A stretch of DNA of 64,000 nucleotides from assembly GCF_003259315.1 (NCBI RefSeq), contig NZ_QLLT01000011.1, positions 186,001-250,000 on the forward strand, given 5' to 3'. Under the pieces are notes generated by a model, which did no database searches, was not told the origin of the DNA, and saw only the letters and a list, made by a program, of their open reading frames with translations. A program made the position numbers and the translations under genes. Shown here piece after piece: positions 16,753 through 25,936 of this stretch (its first letter is position 1; each line of letters begins with the position of its first letter). This DNA comes from Kitasatospora sp. SolWspMP-SS2h (lineage in GTDB: Bacteria > Actinomycetota > Actinomycetes > Streptomycetales > Streptomycetaceae).

Positions 16753-18045
16753 ATGATGCGTACGCGCCCGCTGAAGGTGGCGTTGCTGGGCTGTGGTGTG
16801 GTGGGCTCCGAGGTGGCGCGCATCATGACGACGACGGCCGACGACCTCGCCGCGCGCATCGGCGCCCCGGTCGAGCTCGCCGGCATCGCGGTCCGCCGGG
16901 CCGGGCGCCCCCGCCCCGGGGTGCCCGAGCACCTGCTCACCACCGACGCCGAGGCCCTGGTCGGCCGCGACGACATCGACGTGGTGGTCGAGGTGGTGGG
17001 CGGCATCGAGCCGTCCAGGTCGCTGATCCTGAAAGCCTTCACGGGCGGCGCCTCGGTGGTCTCCGCCAACAAGGCGCTGCTCGCCAAGGACGGCGCCGAA
17101 CTGCACGAGGCCGCCGCCGCGGCCGGCGTCGACCTCTACTACGAGGCCGCCGTCGCCGGCGCGATCCCGCTGCTGCGCCCGCTGCGCGAGTCGCTGGCCG
17201 GCGACAAGGTGAACCGGGTGCTGGGCATCGTCAACGGCACCACCAACTTCATCCTCGACAAGATGGACTCCACCGGCGCCGGGTACTCCGAGGCGCTGGA
17301 GGAGGCCACCGCGCTGGGCTACGCCGAGGCCGACCCGACCGCCGACGTGGAGGGCTTCGACGCCGCCGCCAAGGCCGCCATCCTGGCCGGGATCGCCTTC
17401 CACACCAAGGTCACCGCCGCGGACGTCTACCGCGAGGGCATCACCGAGGTCACCGCCGCCGACATCGCCTCCGCCAAGCAGATGGGCTGCGTGGTCAAGC
17501 TGCTGGCGATCTGCGAGCGGGCCGCCGACGGCGCCTCGGTCACCGCCCGGGTGCACCCGGCGATGATCCCGCTCAGCCACCCGCTGGCCTCCGTCCGCGA
17601 GGCGTACAACGCGGTCTTCGTGGAGGCCGAGGCGGCCGGCCGGCTGATGTTCTACGGCCCCGGCGCCGGCGGCTCGCCGACCGCCTCCGCGGTCCTCGGC
17701 GACCTGGTCGCGGTCTGCCGCAACAAGGTGAACGGCACCACCGGCCCCGGCGACTCGGTGTACGCCGCGCTGCCCGCCAAGCCGATGGACCAGGTGGTCA
17801 CCCGCTACCACGTCAGCCTGGACGTGGACGACCGCGCGGGCGTGCTCGCCCAGGTCGCCTCGGTCTTCGCCGAGCACGGCGTCTCCATCGACACCGTGCG
17901 CCAGCAGGGCCGCGACGGCGACGCCGCGCTCGTCGTGGTCACCCACCGCGCCACCGACGCCGCCCTGTCGGCGACGGTCGACAAGCTCCGCGCACTGGAC
18001 AGCGTGCGCGACGTGGCCAGCATCATGCGGGTCGAAGGGGAATAG
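16753..18045 (+). CDS. hom: Homoserine dehydrogenase
   Basis: 430 aa (ATG 16753, or 16756 after GGAG). NAD(P)-binding Rossmann motif LGCGVVGSEV near residues 11-20, SANKALLAKDG, the catalytic region YYEAAVAGAIPLL and NGTTNFIL, EGFDAAAKAAILAGIAFHT, and a C-terminal ACT domain (SLDVDDRAGVLAQVASVFAEHGVSI, about 350-420) for threonine feedback. It converts aspartate semialdehyde to homoserine. Starts 133 nt after lysA; a short IR ACGAAA-T-TTTCGT lies at 16620. thrC follows after 10 nt. Confidence 0.96.
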   Translation: MMRTRPLKVALLGCGVVGSEVARIMTTTADDLAARIGAPVELAGIAVRRAGRPRPGVPEHLLTTDAEALVGRDDIDVVVEVVGGIEPSRSLILKAFTGGASVVSANKALLAKDGAELHEAAAAAGVDLYYEAAVAGAIPLLRPLRESLAGDKVNRVLGIVNGTTNFILDKMDSTGAGYSEALEEATALGYAEADPTADVEGFDAAAKAAILAGIAFHTKVTAADVYREGITEVTAADIASAKQMGCVVKLLAICERAADGASVTARVHPAMIPLSHPLASVREAYNAVFVEAEAAGRLMFYGPGAGGSPTASAVLGDLVAVCRNKVNGTTGPGDSVYAALPAKPMDQVVTRYHVSLDVDDRAGVLAQVASVFAEHGVSIDTVRQQGRDGDAALVVVTHRATDAALSATVDKLRALDSVRDVASIMRVEGE

Positions 18046-18055
18046 GAAAGCCGCC

Positions 18056-19153
18056 ATGAACGCCATTGCCGAAAGCACCGTCCGAGGCAGCCACACCCAC
18101 CAGTGGCGCGGCCTCATCGAGGAGTACCGCGACCGCCTCCCGGTCACCGGCTCCACCCCGGTGGTGACCCTGCTGGAGGGCGGCACGCCGCTCGTCCCCG
18201 CCCAGGTGCTCTCCGAGCGCACCGGCTGCGACGTCTACCTCAAGGTCGAGGGCGCCAACCCGACCGGCTCCTTCAAGGACCGCGGGATGACCATGGCCAT
18301 CTCCAAGGCCAAGGAGGACGGCGCCCAGGCCGTCATCTGCGCGTCCACCGGCAACACCTCGGCCTCCGCCGCCGCCTACGCGGTGCGGGCCGGCATGGTC
18401 TCCGCCGTGCTCGTCCCGCAGGGCAAGATCGCCCTCGGCAAGATGGGCCAGGCGCTGGTGCACGGCGCCAAGATCCTCCAGGTCGACGGCAACTTCGACG
18501 ACTGCCTGACGCTGGCCCGCGAACTCTCCGAGAAGTACCCGGTCGCCCTGGTCAACTCGGTGAACCCGGTGCGCATCGAGGGCCAGAAGACCGCCGCCTT
18601 CGAGATCGTCGACATGCTCGGCGACGCCCCCGACATCCACGTCCTCCCGGTCGGCAACGCGGGCAACATCACCGCCTACTGGAAGGGCTACCGCGAGTAC
18701 GCGGCGGACGGCCTGGCCGCCCGCACCCCCCGGATGTGGGGCTTCCAGGCGTCCGGCTCGGCCCCGATCGTGGACGGCGCCCCGGTGCTCAAGCCGCAGA
18801 CCATCGCCACCGCGATCCGGATCGGCAACCCGGCCTCCTGGGACTACGCGCTGGCCGCCCGGGACGACTCCGGCGGCCTCATCGACAAGGTGACGGACCG
18901 TCAGATCCTGTCCGCCTACCGCCTGTTGGCCGCGCAGGAGGGCGTCTTCGTGGAGCCCGCCTCCGCCGCCTCGGTGGCCGGCCTGCTCGCCAAGGCCGAG
19001 GCCGGCCTGGTCGACCCCGGCCAGCGGATCGTCTGCACCGTCACCGGCAACGGCCTCAAGGACCCGGACTGGGCGGTGGCCGGCGCGCCGCAGCCGCAGG
19101 TCGTCCCGATCGACCCGGAGACGGCCGCCCGCCGCCTCGGCCTGCTCGACTGA
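18056..19153 (+). CDS. thrC: Threonine synthase
   Basis: 365 aa. PLP lysine K74 in NPTGSFKDRGM; CASTGNTSASAAAYAVRAGM and the phosphate-binding VGNAGNITAYWKGY are clear. It makes threonine from O-phosphohomoserine. Start ATG 18056 with AGGAAAG upstream, 10 nt after hom, so the two are one operon. A strong terminator follows, so thrB is read from its own promoter or by read-through. Confidence 0.96.
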   Translation: MNAIAESTVRGSHTHQWRGLIEEYRDRLPVTGSTPVVTLLEGGTPLVPAQVLSERTGCDVYLKVEGANPTGSFKDRGMTMAISKAKEDGAQAVICASTGNTSASAAAYAVRAGMVSAVLVPQGKIALGKMGQALVHGAKILQVDGNFDDCLTLARELSEKYPVALVNSVNPVRIEGQKTAAFEIVDMLGDAPDIHVLPVGNAGNITAYWKGYREYAADGLAARTPRMWGFQASGSAPIVDGAPVLKPQTIATAIRIGNPASWDYALAARDDSGGLIDKVTDRQILSAYRLLAAQEGVFVEPASAASVAGLLAKAEAGLVDPGQRIVCTVTGNGLKDPDWAVAGAPQPQVVPIDPETAARRLGLLD

Positions 19154-19178
19154 CCCACCCCTGACCGAGCGTCAACCC

Positions 19179-19213
19179 GGCGAGCGGACCGCCCCCGAGG
19201 GCGGCCGCTCGCC
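19179..19213 (+). terminator. Terminator after thrC
   Basis: Stem GGCGAGCGG-(A)-CCGCCC with GGGCGGCCGCTCGCC, one bulged A, loop CCGA; 15 base pairs. Confidence 0.8.
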
Positions 19214-19433
19214 GCCGCTTTCCGGTCGACCCGCCGGCGCTTCCACGCTGCTCGCGGCAACACGGAAGATCCGGGCCGGGCGGGGTGTACCGCTCCGGAA
19301 CCTCTCTTCGATACGCTTGACCCCGGCGGGCCGCGCCATGCTGCGCGCCCCTTTCGAGACCCCGCCGCCACGTACCACCGCAGGCCCCGTCGTCCGGGCC
19401 TCTCCCCCCACCGTTCAGGAGTGTGTCCACCGC

Positions 19434-20375
19434 ATGGCCGGTCCCGCGTTCCGCGCCGCCGCCGTCCGGGTCCGCGTCCCCGCGACCAGCGCCAACCTCG
19501 GCCCCGGCTTCGACGCCTTCGGCCTCGCCCTGGGGCTCTACGACGACGTGGTGGTCCGGGTCGCCGACTCCGGCCTGACCGTGGACATCGCCGGCGAGGG
19601 CTCCGAGAACCTCGCCCGCGACGAGCGCCACCTGGTGGTCCGCGCGATGCGGGCCGCCTTCGACCGGCTCGGCGGCCAGCCCCGCGGCCTCGAAGTGGTC
19701 TGCGCCAACCGCATACCGCACGGCCGCGGCCTGGGCTCCTCGTCCGCCGCGATCTGCGCCGGCATCGTCGCCGCCCGCGCCGTCACCATCGGCGGCGCCT
19801 CCGCGCTCGGCGACGACGCGCTGCTCGCCCTCGCCTCCGAGCTGGAGGGCCACCCGGACAACGTCGCGGCCTGCCTGCGCGGCAACTTCACCGTCGCCTG
19901 GACCGAGGACGACGGCGCCCGCACCATCACCCTGGACCCGTCCGACCAGGTCGTGCCGCTCGTGTTCATCCCGTCCACCGAGGTGCTCACCGAGACCGCC
20001 CGCGGCCTGCTCCCCAAGACCGTGCCGCTGTCCGACGCCGCGGTCAACGCGGGCCGCGCGGCCCTGCTGGTCGAGGCGCTCACCCGCCGCCCGGAACTGC
20101 TGCTCACCGCCACCGAGGACCGCCTGCACCAGGACTACCGGGCCTCCGCGATGCCGGACAGCGCGGCCCTGGTCGCCGCCCTGCGCACCGAGGGCGTCCC
20201 CGCCGTCATCTCGGGTGCCGGACCGACCGTGCTCGCCCTCACCGACGAGGCCCACGTCGGCAAGGTGATGGATTTCGCCGCCGGCGACCGCGGGTACGGC
20301 GCCGGTGCGCAGTTCGCGGCGCACCGGCTGGAGCTGGACCGCACCGGGGCGACCGTCCTGCCGCTCGACATGTGA
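19434..20375 (+). CDS. thrB: Homoserine kinase
   Basis: 313 aa. GHMP kinase: VPATSANLGPGFDAFGLAL near the N-terminus, ATP loop IPHGRGLGSSSAAICAG (about 93-109), ELEGHPDNVA and the C-terminal GVPAVISGAGPTVLAL. It phosphorylates homoserine for ThrC. ATG 19434 is 13 nt after an AGGAG-like site; the open frame upstream is not conserved-looking. A -10-like TACGCT (19312-19317) may give it a separate promoter, since a terminator stands between it and thrC. Confidence 0.95.
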   Translation: MAGPAFRAAAVRVRVPATSANLGPGFDAFGLALGLYDDVVVRVADSGLTVDIAGEGSENLARDERHLVVRAMRAAFDRLGGQPRGLEVVCANRIPHGRGLGSSSAAICAGIVAARAVTIGGASALGDDALLALASELEGHPDNVAACLRGNFTVAWTEDDGARTITLDPSDQVVPLVFIPSTEVLTETARGLLPKTVPLSDAAVNAGRAALLVEALTRRPELLLTATEDRLHQDYRASAMPDSAALVAALRTEGVPAVISGAGPTVLALTDEAHVGKVMDFAAGDRGYGAGAQFAAHRLELDRTGATVLPLDM

Positions 20376-20890
20376 GACGGACACGATTGACAAGCAAAGG
20401 GCTGGGGAATGTGTCAGGGGGTAGGTAGTGTTAACCTCATTGCTGCACCAGATGCCCTCCGGGCGCCGGTGCGACGCATCCCGATCCCGTTCCCCCGTCC
20501 GCACGGGGGCCGGAAGCTCGGGAGCACGATTCTCCGGGAGCTCGCCACACCGCGTACGCAGCCTGCCTGCGCAAGTGGGGCCCATCCCGAAGCCGTGACG
20601 GCACCGGACTCCCCCCTCCAGCCTCCGCACTGAGGCCAGACCGGGCGGGGCCCGCGCCGCCGCCGCGCGACGGGGGCCCGGGCATCGAACAAGGCGCAGC
20701 GAGGTCGGCACCAGAAACCCGGCCGTCCGCGCCGCTTCGCACCACAGTGCACCGCACTCCGCAGCTCCCCGGGAGGACCAGCCTCCCGCGGGAATCCCGC
20801 CCCTGACCAGCGCGAAGAGACGCCGGCCAGGACAGCACAACCGGTCGCCGTGCCAGACAGGCCGACGTCCGCTCCAGGGAAGGACCCTTA
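20376..20890 (+). promoter_or_regulatory. Long leader upstream of rho
   Basis: 515 bp with no convincing gene. Early part is unusually A+T rich for the window: TTGACA (20387-20392) and GGGAAT-N19-GTT (20405-20432), the latter resembling the disulfide-stress SigR consensus GGAAT-N18/19-GTT. Downstream a hairpin CCCCCGT-CCGC-ACGGGGG (20492-20509) and an imperfect AGCTC...GAGCT stem (around 20515-20545). A 74-codon ORF from ATG 20409 is possible but unlike known proteins. Probably a long 5' UTR; Rho autoregulation is plausible. Confidence 0.5.
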
Positions 20891-23035
20891 GTGAGCGACA
20901 CCACCGATCTGATGGGCGCGCGCCCGGACGCCGAGGCGTCGGACGCAGCCGCCCCCGCGGCTCCGGCGCGCCGTCGTCGTACCGCCGCCGCCGGCCTGGA
21001 CGGCCTGGTGCTGGCCGAGCTCCAGAAGCTCGCCTCGTCCCTCGGGATCAGCGGTACCGGACGGCTGCGCAAGAGCCAGCTGATCGAGGCGATCAAGGAG
21101 AAGAGCGGCGGGGACCCGCTGCTCGCGGGCGCCTCCGGCGCCGCCGCTCCGGCCGCCAAGAAGACCGCCAAGACCGCCGCCCCGGCCGCCGGGACCGAGG
21201 CCGCCCCGGCCGCCCCGGCCGAGGAGCAGGGCGAACCGGCGGCTGCGCCGCGGGCGGCCCGCCGCACCCGCGCCGCCGCCACCGCCGAACCGCAGGCGCA
21301 GATCGAGATCCCGGTGCAGGCCGCCGCCGAGACCGCGGCCGCCACCGCCCGGGCCGAGCGCCCGCGCCGCCGGGCCACCGCGGCGGCCGGCGCCCCGACC
21401 GCCGAGCCCGGCGCCGTCACCGCCACCGAGCAGGCCCCCGCCGAGGCCAAGGCCGAGGCACAGCGCCCGGCCGCCGCCGACGGCGAGGCCCGCGCCGAGC
21501 GCCGCGAGCGCCGGGACCGCCGCGAGCGCGGCGACCGCCCCGAGCGGGCCGACCGCCCCGAGCGCGCCGAGCGGGCCGAGGCCCCCGCGGCCGACAACGA
21601 CAACGAGGTGCGCGAGTCCCGCCGGGACCGCCGCAACCGCCGCGAGCGCGACCGCGCCGACCGCCAGCAGGGCGGCGGCCAGCAGCAGGACGGCGGCCAG
21701 GGCCGCCAGCAGGGCGGCAGCCAGCAGCAGCAGGGCGGCGGCGCCCAGCAGCAGGGCGGCAACCAGCAGCAGGGCGGCTACGACGACGACGAGTTCGGCG
21801 ACGGCCGCCGCGGCCGCCGCGGCCGCTACCGCGACCGCCGGGGCCGCCGCCGCGACGGCTTCGAGGGCGCGGGCGGCCCCGAGGTCCCGCTGAGCGACGA
21901 CGACGTCCTGATCCCGGTCGCCGGCATCCTGGACATCCTCGACAACTACGCCTTCGTCCGGACCTCGGGCTACCTGCCCGGCCAGAACGACGTCTACGTC
22001 TCGCTGGCCCAGGTCCGCAAGCACGGCCTGCGCAAGGGCGACGCCATCACCGGCGCGGTCCGCCAGCCCAAGGACGGCGAGCGCCGCGAGAAGTTCAACG
22101 CCCTGGTGCGGCTGGACTCCGTCAACGGCATGGACCCGGACAGCGGCCGCGGCCGCCCCGAGTTCGGCAAGCTGACCCCGCTGTACCCGCAGGAGCGGCT
22201 GCGCCTGGAGACCGACCCGGGCGTGCTGACCACCCGGATCATCGACCTGGTGTCGCCGATCGGCAAGGGCCAGCGCGGTCTGATCGTGGCCCCGCCGAAG
22301 ACCGGCAAGACCATGATCATGCAGGCGATCGCCAACGCGATCACCCACAACAACCCCGAGTGCCACCTGATGGTCGTCCTGGTGGACGAGCGTCCGGAAG
22401 AGGTCACCGACATGCAGCGGTCGGTGAAGGGCGAGGTCATCTCCTCGACCTTCGACCGCCCGGCCGAGGACCACACCACCGTCGCCGAGCTCGCCATCGA
22501 GCGCGCCAAGCGCCTGGTGGAGCTGGGCCACGACGTGGTGATCCTGCTGGACTCCATCACCCGCCTGGGCCGCGCCTACAACCTGGCCGCGCCCGCCTCC
22601 GGCCGCATCCTGTCCGGCGGTGTCGACTCGACCGCGCTGTACCCGCCGAAGAAGTTCTTCGGCGCCGCGCGCAACATCGAGAACGGCGGCTCGCTGACCA
22701 TCCTGGCCACCGCGCTGGTCGACACCGGCTCGCGGATGGACGAGGTGATCTTCGAGGAGTTCAAGGGCACCGGCAACATGGAGCTCAAGCTCGACCGGAA
22801 GCTCTCGGACAAGCGCATCTTCCCCTCCGTCGACGTGGACGCCTCCGGCACCCGCAAGGAGGAGATCCTGCTCGGCCACGAGGAGCTGGCCATCACCTGG
22901 AAGCTCCGCCGGGTGCTGCACGCGCTGGACTCGCAGCAGGCGATCGAGCTGCTGCTGGACAAGATGAAGCAGACCAAGTCGAACGCCGAGTTCCTGATGC
23001 AGATCGCCAAGAACACCCCCGGTTCGGGCGACTGA
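20891..23035 (+). CDS. rho: Transcription termination factor Rho
   Basis: 714 aa, GTG start after GAAGGA. Rho_N (LVLAELQKLASSLGISGTGR) at 37-65; then a 260-residue disordered insert, first Ala/Glu, then Arg/Asp (RRERRDRRERGDRPERADRP), then Gln/Gly (about 258-296), as in other actinobacterial Rho but extended. Cold-shock RNA site at 335-400 (GILDILDNYAFVRTSGYL), Walker A PPKTGKTMIM near 468, Walker B VVILLDSITRL, Q-loop and R-loop (SGGVDSTALYPPKKFFGAARNIE), arginine finger region GTGNMELKLDRKL. Hexameric RNA-dependent ATPase that ends transcription. Transcribed with its own leader and terminator. Confidence 0.98.
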   Translation: MSDTTDLMGARPDAEASDAAAPAAPARRRRTAAAGLDGLVLAELQKLASSLGISGTGRLRKSQLIEAIKEKSGGDPLLAGASGAAAPAAKKTAKTAAPAAGTEAAPAAPAEEQGEPAAAPRAARRTRAAATAEPQAQIEIPVQAAAETAAATARAERPRRRATAAAGAPTAEPGAVTATEQAPAEAKAEAQRPAAADGEARAERRERRDRRERGDRPERADRPERAERAEAPAADNDNEVRESRRDRRNRRERDRADRQQGGGQQQDGGQGRQQGGSQQQQGGGAQQQGGNQQQGGYDDDEFGDGRRGRRGRYRDRRGRRRDGFEGAGGPEVPLSDDDVLIPVAGILDILDNYAFVRTSGYLPGQNDVYVSLAQVRKHGLRKGDAITGAVRQPKDGERREKFNALVRLDSVNGMDPDSGRGRPEFGKLTPLYPQERLRLETDPGVLTTRIIDLVSPIGKGQRGLIVAPPKTGKTMIMQAIANAITHNNPECHLMVVLVDERPEEVTDMQRSVKGEVISSTFDRPAEDHTTVAELAIERAKRLVELGHDVVILLDSITRLGRAYNLAAPASGRILSGGVDSTALYPPKKFFGAARNIENGGSLTILATALVDTGSRMDEVIFEEFKGTGNMELKLDRKLSDKRIFPSVDVDASGTRKEEILLGHEELAITWKLRRVLHALDSQQAIELLLDKMKQTKSNAEFLMQIAKNTPGSGD

Positions 23036-23051
23036 CACCGGTAGCACCACC

Positions 23052-23087
23052 CGGGCCCCGCACCGCCGCCAGGCGGTGCGGGGCCCG
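23052..23087 (+). terminator. Terminator after rho
   Basis: Perfect 16-bp stem CGGGCCCCGCACCGCC with its complement, loop GCCA, followed by CTGCTTTCCC. Confidence 0.9.
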
Positions 23088-23177
23088 CTGCTTTCCCGGG
23101 CCGGGCCCGGAAACCGATCACCGTACCGGTCCGTCACTTATGCTCGATAGGTCGCACTGAGGGTGAAATGAGGCGAT

Positions 23178-24353
23178 ATGGCCGAGCAACCCAAGCACCG
23201 CACCCCGCGCCGCCGCGGGCTGCGGATCGCGCTGTTCGCGCTGGCCGGCCTCGTCCTGGTCGGGGCCGGACTGGGCGGGATCGCCTACTGGAAGCTGAAC
23301 CGGAACATCCACGGCGTCGACATCTCCGGGCAGCTGGGCACCGCCCGGCCGCCCGCCTCCACCGGCGGGGCGTTCAACGTCCTGGTGCTGGGCTCCGACT
23401 CGCGCTCCGGCACCAACGGGAGCCTGGCGGGCGGCGACACCGGCGACACCGCCCGCTCGGACACCGCGATGGTGGTGCACGTCAACCAGGCGCACACCGC
23501 CGCCTCGGTGGTCTCGATACCCCGCGACACCCTGGTGCCCCGCCCGGCCTGCACCGGCGGCGACGGCAAGCAGGTCGCGTCGGCCCGCAGCGCCATGTTC
23601 AACTCCGCGTACGAGGTCGGCGGCCCGGCCTGCGCGGTGAAGACCGCCGAGCAGCTCACCGGGATGCGGATGGACCACTTCGTCGAGGTGGACTTCACCG
23701 GCTTCGCCGCGCTGATCGACGCGATCGGCGGGGTGGACGTCACCACCACGGTGCCGATCGACGACGAGGACAGCGGCCTGCACCTGGACGCCGGCACCCA
23801 CCACCTGGGCGGGCAGCAGGCACTGGCCTTCGTCCGGACCAGGCACGGCGTCGGCGACGGCAGCGACCTGGGCCGGATCGAGCTCCAGAAGGAGATGGTC
23901 CGGGCGATGCTCGGGCAGGTCGGCGCGCTCGGCCTGGGCTCCAACCCGGTGGCGATGTGGCAGCTCGGCGACAAGCTGACCAGCTCGCTGACCACCGACT
24001 CCGACCTGGCCTCGGTCAGCTCGCTGGTCGGCATGGCGCAGACCGTCAAGAAGATCGGACCGGACCAGCTCACCATGGTCACCCTGCCGGTGGCGTACTC
24101 GGTCAGCGACCCCAACCGGGTGGTCCCGAGCAACCCGGCCGCCCAGCAGCTGTGGGCGGCGCTGCGGGCCGACCGGGCGGTGCCGCCGCAGGTGCTCCGG
24201 CAGCAGCCGGCCAACCCGGCGCAGGCCGACCCGTCCGCCCCGGCGAGCGCCGGGGCGGGAGCCTCCGCCGGCACCTCGACCGGAGCCTCGGCCGGCACCT
24301 CGGCCGAGGCCTCCGCGGACGCCCTCGCCGACGCCTTCGAGGGGGCGGAATAG
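23178..24353 (+). CDS. LCP (LytR-CpsA-Psr) family cell-wall ligase
   Basis: 391 aa. One membrane helix (16-40) after a basic N-terminus; LCP domain about 68-240: FNVLVLGSDSRSG, ARSDTAMVVHVN, SVVSIPRDTLVP with the conserved R, FTGFAALIDAIGGVDV and ALAFVRTRHGVGDGSDLGRIELQKE with the RTRH/R/Q signature. It is extracytoplasmic and transfers wall polymers (teichoic acid-like or glycans) from undecaprenyl-phosphate to peptidoglycan. The C-terminal 60 residues are an Ala/Ser/Gly/Thr-rich tail. A WecA/TagO-like lipid-linked glycan initiator lies 5.5 kb downstream. ATG 23178 after GAGG. Confidence 0.93.
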   Translation: MAEQPKHRTPRRRGLRIALFALAGLVLVGAGLGGIAYWKLNRNIHGVDISGQLGTARPPASTGGAFNVLVLGSDSRSGTNGSLAGGDTGDTARSDTAMVVHVNQAHTAASVVSIPRDTLVPRPACTGGDGKQVASARSAMFNSAYEVGGPACAVKTAEQLTGMRMDHFVEVDFTGFAALIDAIGGVDVTTTVPIDDEDSGLHLDAGTHHLGGQQALAFVRTRHGVGDGSDLGRIELQKEMVRAMLGQVGALGLGSNPVAMWQLGDKLTSSLTTDSDLASVSSLVGMAQTVKKIGPDQLTMVTLPVAYSVSDPNRVVPSNPAAQQLWAALRADRAVPPQVLRQQPANPAQADPSAPASAGAGASAGTSTGASAGTSAEASADALADAFEGAE

Positions 24354-24477
24354 CGGGCTCCGCCTCCCGGTTTGGGAAGAAGCGGGCAGTGCTGGCACAC
24401 TGGTCCGTCGGTCCCGGTTCACGAGCGGCTGCCCAGTCCGCCGACCCGGTGCCCTCCCGATCAGCTAGGAGAATCCC

Positions 24478-24702
24478 TTGAAGTCCAACGTTCACCCGGA
24501 GTACGTGCTCACCAAGGTGACCTGCACCTGCGGCAACGAGTTCACCACTCGTTCGACCGAGACCAGCGGCGAGATCCGCGCCGAGGTCTGCTCGAACTGC
24601 CACCCGTTCTACACCGGCAAGCAGAAGATTCTGGACACCGGTGGCCGCGTGGCCCGCTTCGAGGCGCGCTTCGGCAAGAAGCTCTCCGGCGGCAAGGCCT
24701 AG
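24478..24702 (+). CDS. rpmE: 50S ribosomal protein bL31, zinc-binding type
   Basis: 74 aa, TTG start 6 nt after AGGAG. Begins MKSNVHPEYV and has both cysteine pairs (CTCG and CSNCHPFYTG), so it is the zinc form rather than the Cys-less YkgM-type paralogue. Ribosomal large subunit. A candidate promoter TTGGGA-N18-CACACT lies at 24372-24401. A terminator follows before prfA. Confidence 0.97.
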   Translation: MKSNVHPEYVLTKVTCTCGNEFTTRSTETSGEIRAEVCSNCHPFYTGKQKILDTGGRVARFEARFGKKLSGGKA

Positions 24703-24729
24703 CGCTTCCACGGCGCCGGTCTCGGACGT

Positions 24730-24749
24730 CCCCGTGCTCGTGCACGGGG
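24730..24749 (+). terminator. Hairpin after rpmE
   Basis: CCCCGTGC-TCGT-GCACGGGG inner stem, enclosed by a GGCGCCGGTC/GACCGGCGCC outer stem (24712-24765). Confidence 0.75.
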
Positions 24750-24835
24750 GCTTCCGGACCGGCGCCGTTCGCGTCTCCCCCTCCCGCCCCCTCGCCACCC
24801 CCGCTGCGGCACACTCACGGAAGTAGGACAGACCG

Positions 24836-25912
24836 ATGTTCGAGGCAGTCGAAGAGCTCCTCGTCGAGCACGCCGACCTCGAGAAGAGGCTGGCCGACCC
24901 GTCGGTGCACGCCGACCAGGCGAACGCCCGCAAGCTGGCCAAGCGGTACGCCGAGCTGACCCCGATCACCCGGACGTACCTGGCCTGGAAGCAGGCCGGC
25001 GAGGACATCGCCGCCGCGCGCGAGCTCGCCGTGGAGGACCCGGACTTCATCGCCGAGGCGAAGAGCTCCGAGGCCCGCCAGGAGGAGCTGACCGAGGAGC
25101 TGCGGCTGCTGCTGGTGCCGCGCGACCCCAACGACGACAAGGACGTCATCCTGGAGGTCAAGGCGGGCGAGGGCGGCGAGGAGTCCGCGCTGTTCGCCGG
25201 CGACCTGCTCCGGATGTACCTGCGCTACGCCGAGCGGCTGGGCTGGAAGACCGAGATCATCGACGCCAACGAGTCCGACCTCGGCGGCTACAAGGACGTC
25301 TCGGTGGCGGTCAAGACCAAGGGCAACCCGGAGCCGGGCCACGGCGTCTGGGCGCAGCTGAAGTACGAGGGCGGCGTGCACCGGGTGCAGCGGGTGCCCG
25401 CGACCGAGTCGCAGGGCCGGATCCACACCTCCGCCGCGGGCGTGCTGGTCACCCCGGAGGCCGAGGAGGTCGAGGTGGAGATCCACGCCAACGACCTGCG
25501 GATCGACGTCTACCGCTCCTCCGGCCCCGGCGGGCAGTCGGTGAACACCACCGACTCCGCGGTCCGGATCACCCACCTGCCGACCGGTATCGTGGCGTCC
25601 TGCCAGAACGAGAAGAGCCAGCTGCAGAACAAGGAGCAGGCGATGCGCATCCTGCGGTCGCGGCTGCTGGCCGCCGCGCAGGAGGAGGCCGAGCGGGAGG
25701 CGTCCGACGCCCGCCGCAGCCAGGTGCGCACCGTGGACCGCTCCGAGCGGATCCGGACGTACAACTTCCCGGAGAACCGCATCTCCGACCACCGCACCGG
25801 GTTCAAGTCGTACAACCTGGACCAGGTGCTGGACGGCGACCTCAACGCGGTGATCCAGTCCTGCGTGGACGCCGACGCCGCGGCCAAGCTGGCCGCCGCG
25901 CAGGAGAACTGA
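24836..25912 (+). CDS. prfA: Peptide chain release factor 1
   Basis: 358 aa, normal length. GGQ motif at 232-234 (SSGPGGQSVNTTDSAVRITH) that triggers peptidyl-tRNA hydrolysis, and PxT-type codon recognition in VQRVPATESQGRIHTSAAGV, which marks RF1 (UAA/UAG). N-terminal helical domain LEKRLADPSVHADQANARKL. prmC, whose product methylates the GGQ glutamine, follows after 24 nt. Confidence 0.97.
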   Translation: MFEAVEELLVEHADLEKRLADPSVHADQANARKLAKRYAELTPITRTYLAWKQAGEDIAAARELAVEDPDFIAEAKSSEARQEELTEELRLLLVPRDPNDDKDVILEVKAGEGGEESALFAGDLLRMYLRYAERLGWKTEIIDANESDLGGYKDVSVAVKTKGNPEPGHGVWAQLKYEGGVHRVQRVPATESQGRIHTSAAGVLVTPEAEEVEVEIHANDLRIDVYRSSGPGGQSVNTTDSAVRITHLPTGIVASCQNEKSQLQNKEQAMRILRSRLLAAAQEEAEREASDARRSQVRTVDRSERIRTYNFPENRISDHRTGFKSYNLDQVLDGDLNAVIQSCVDADAAAKLAAAQEN

Positions 25913-25936
25913 GCCGAGGCTAAGGGGCCCGAGGGT

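Noticed and set aside
20409..20633. 74-codon ORF in the rho leader as a leader peptide
   Set aside because: Pro/Arg/Ala-rich, no RBS and no arrangement of a translated regulatory peptide.
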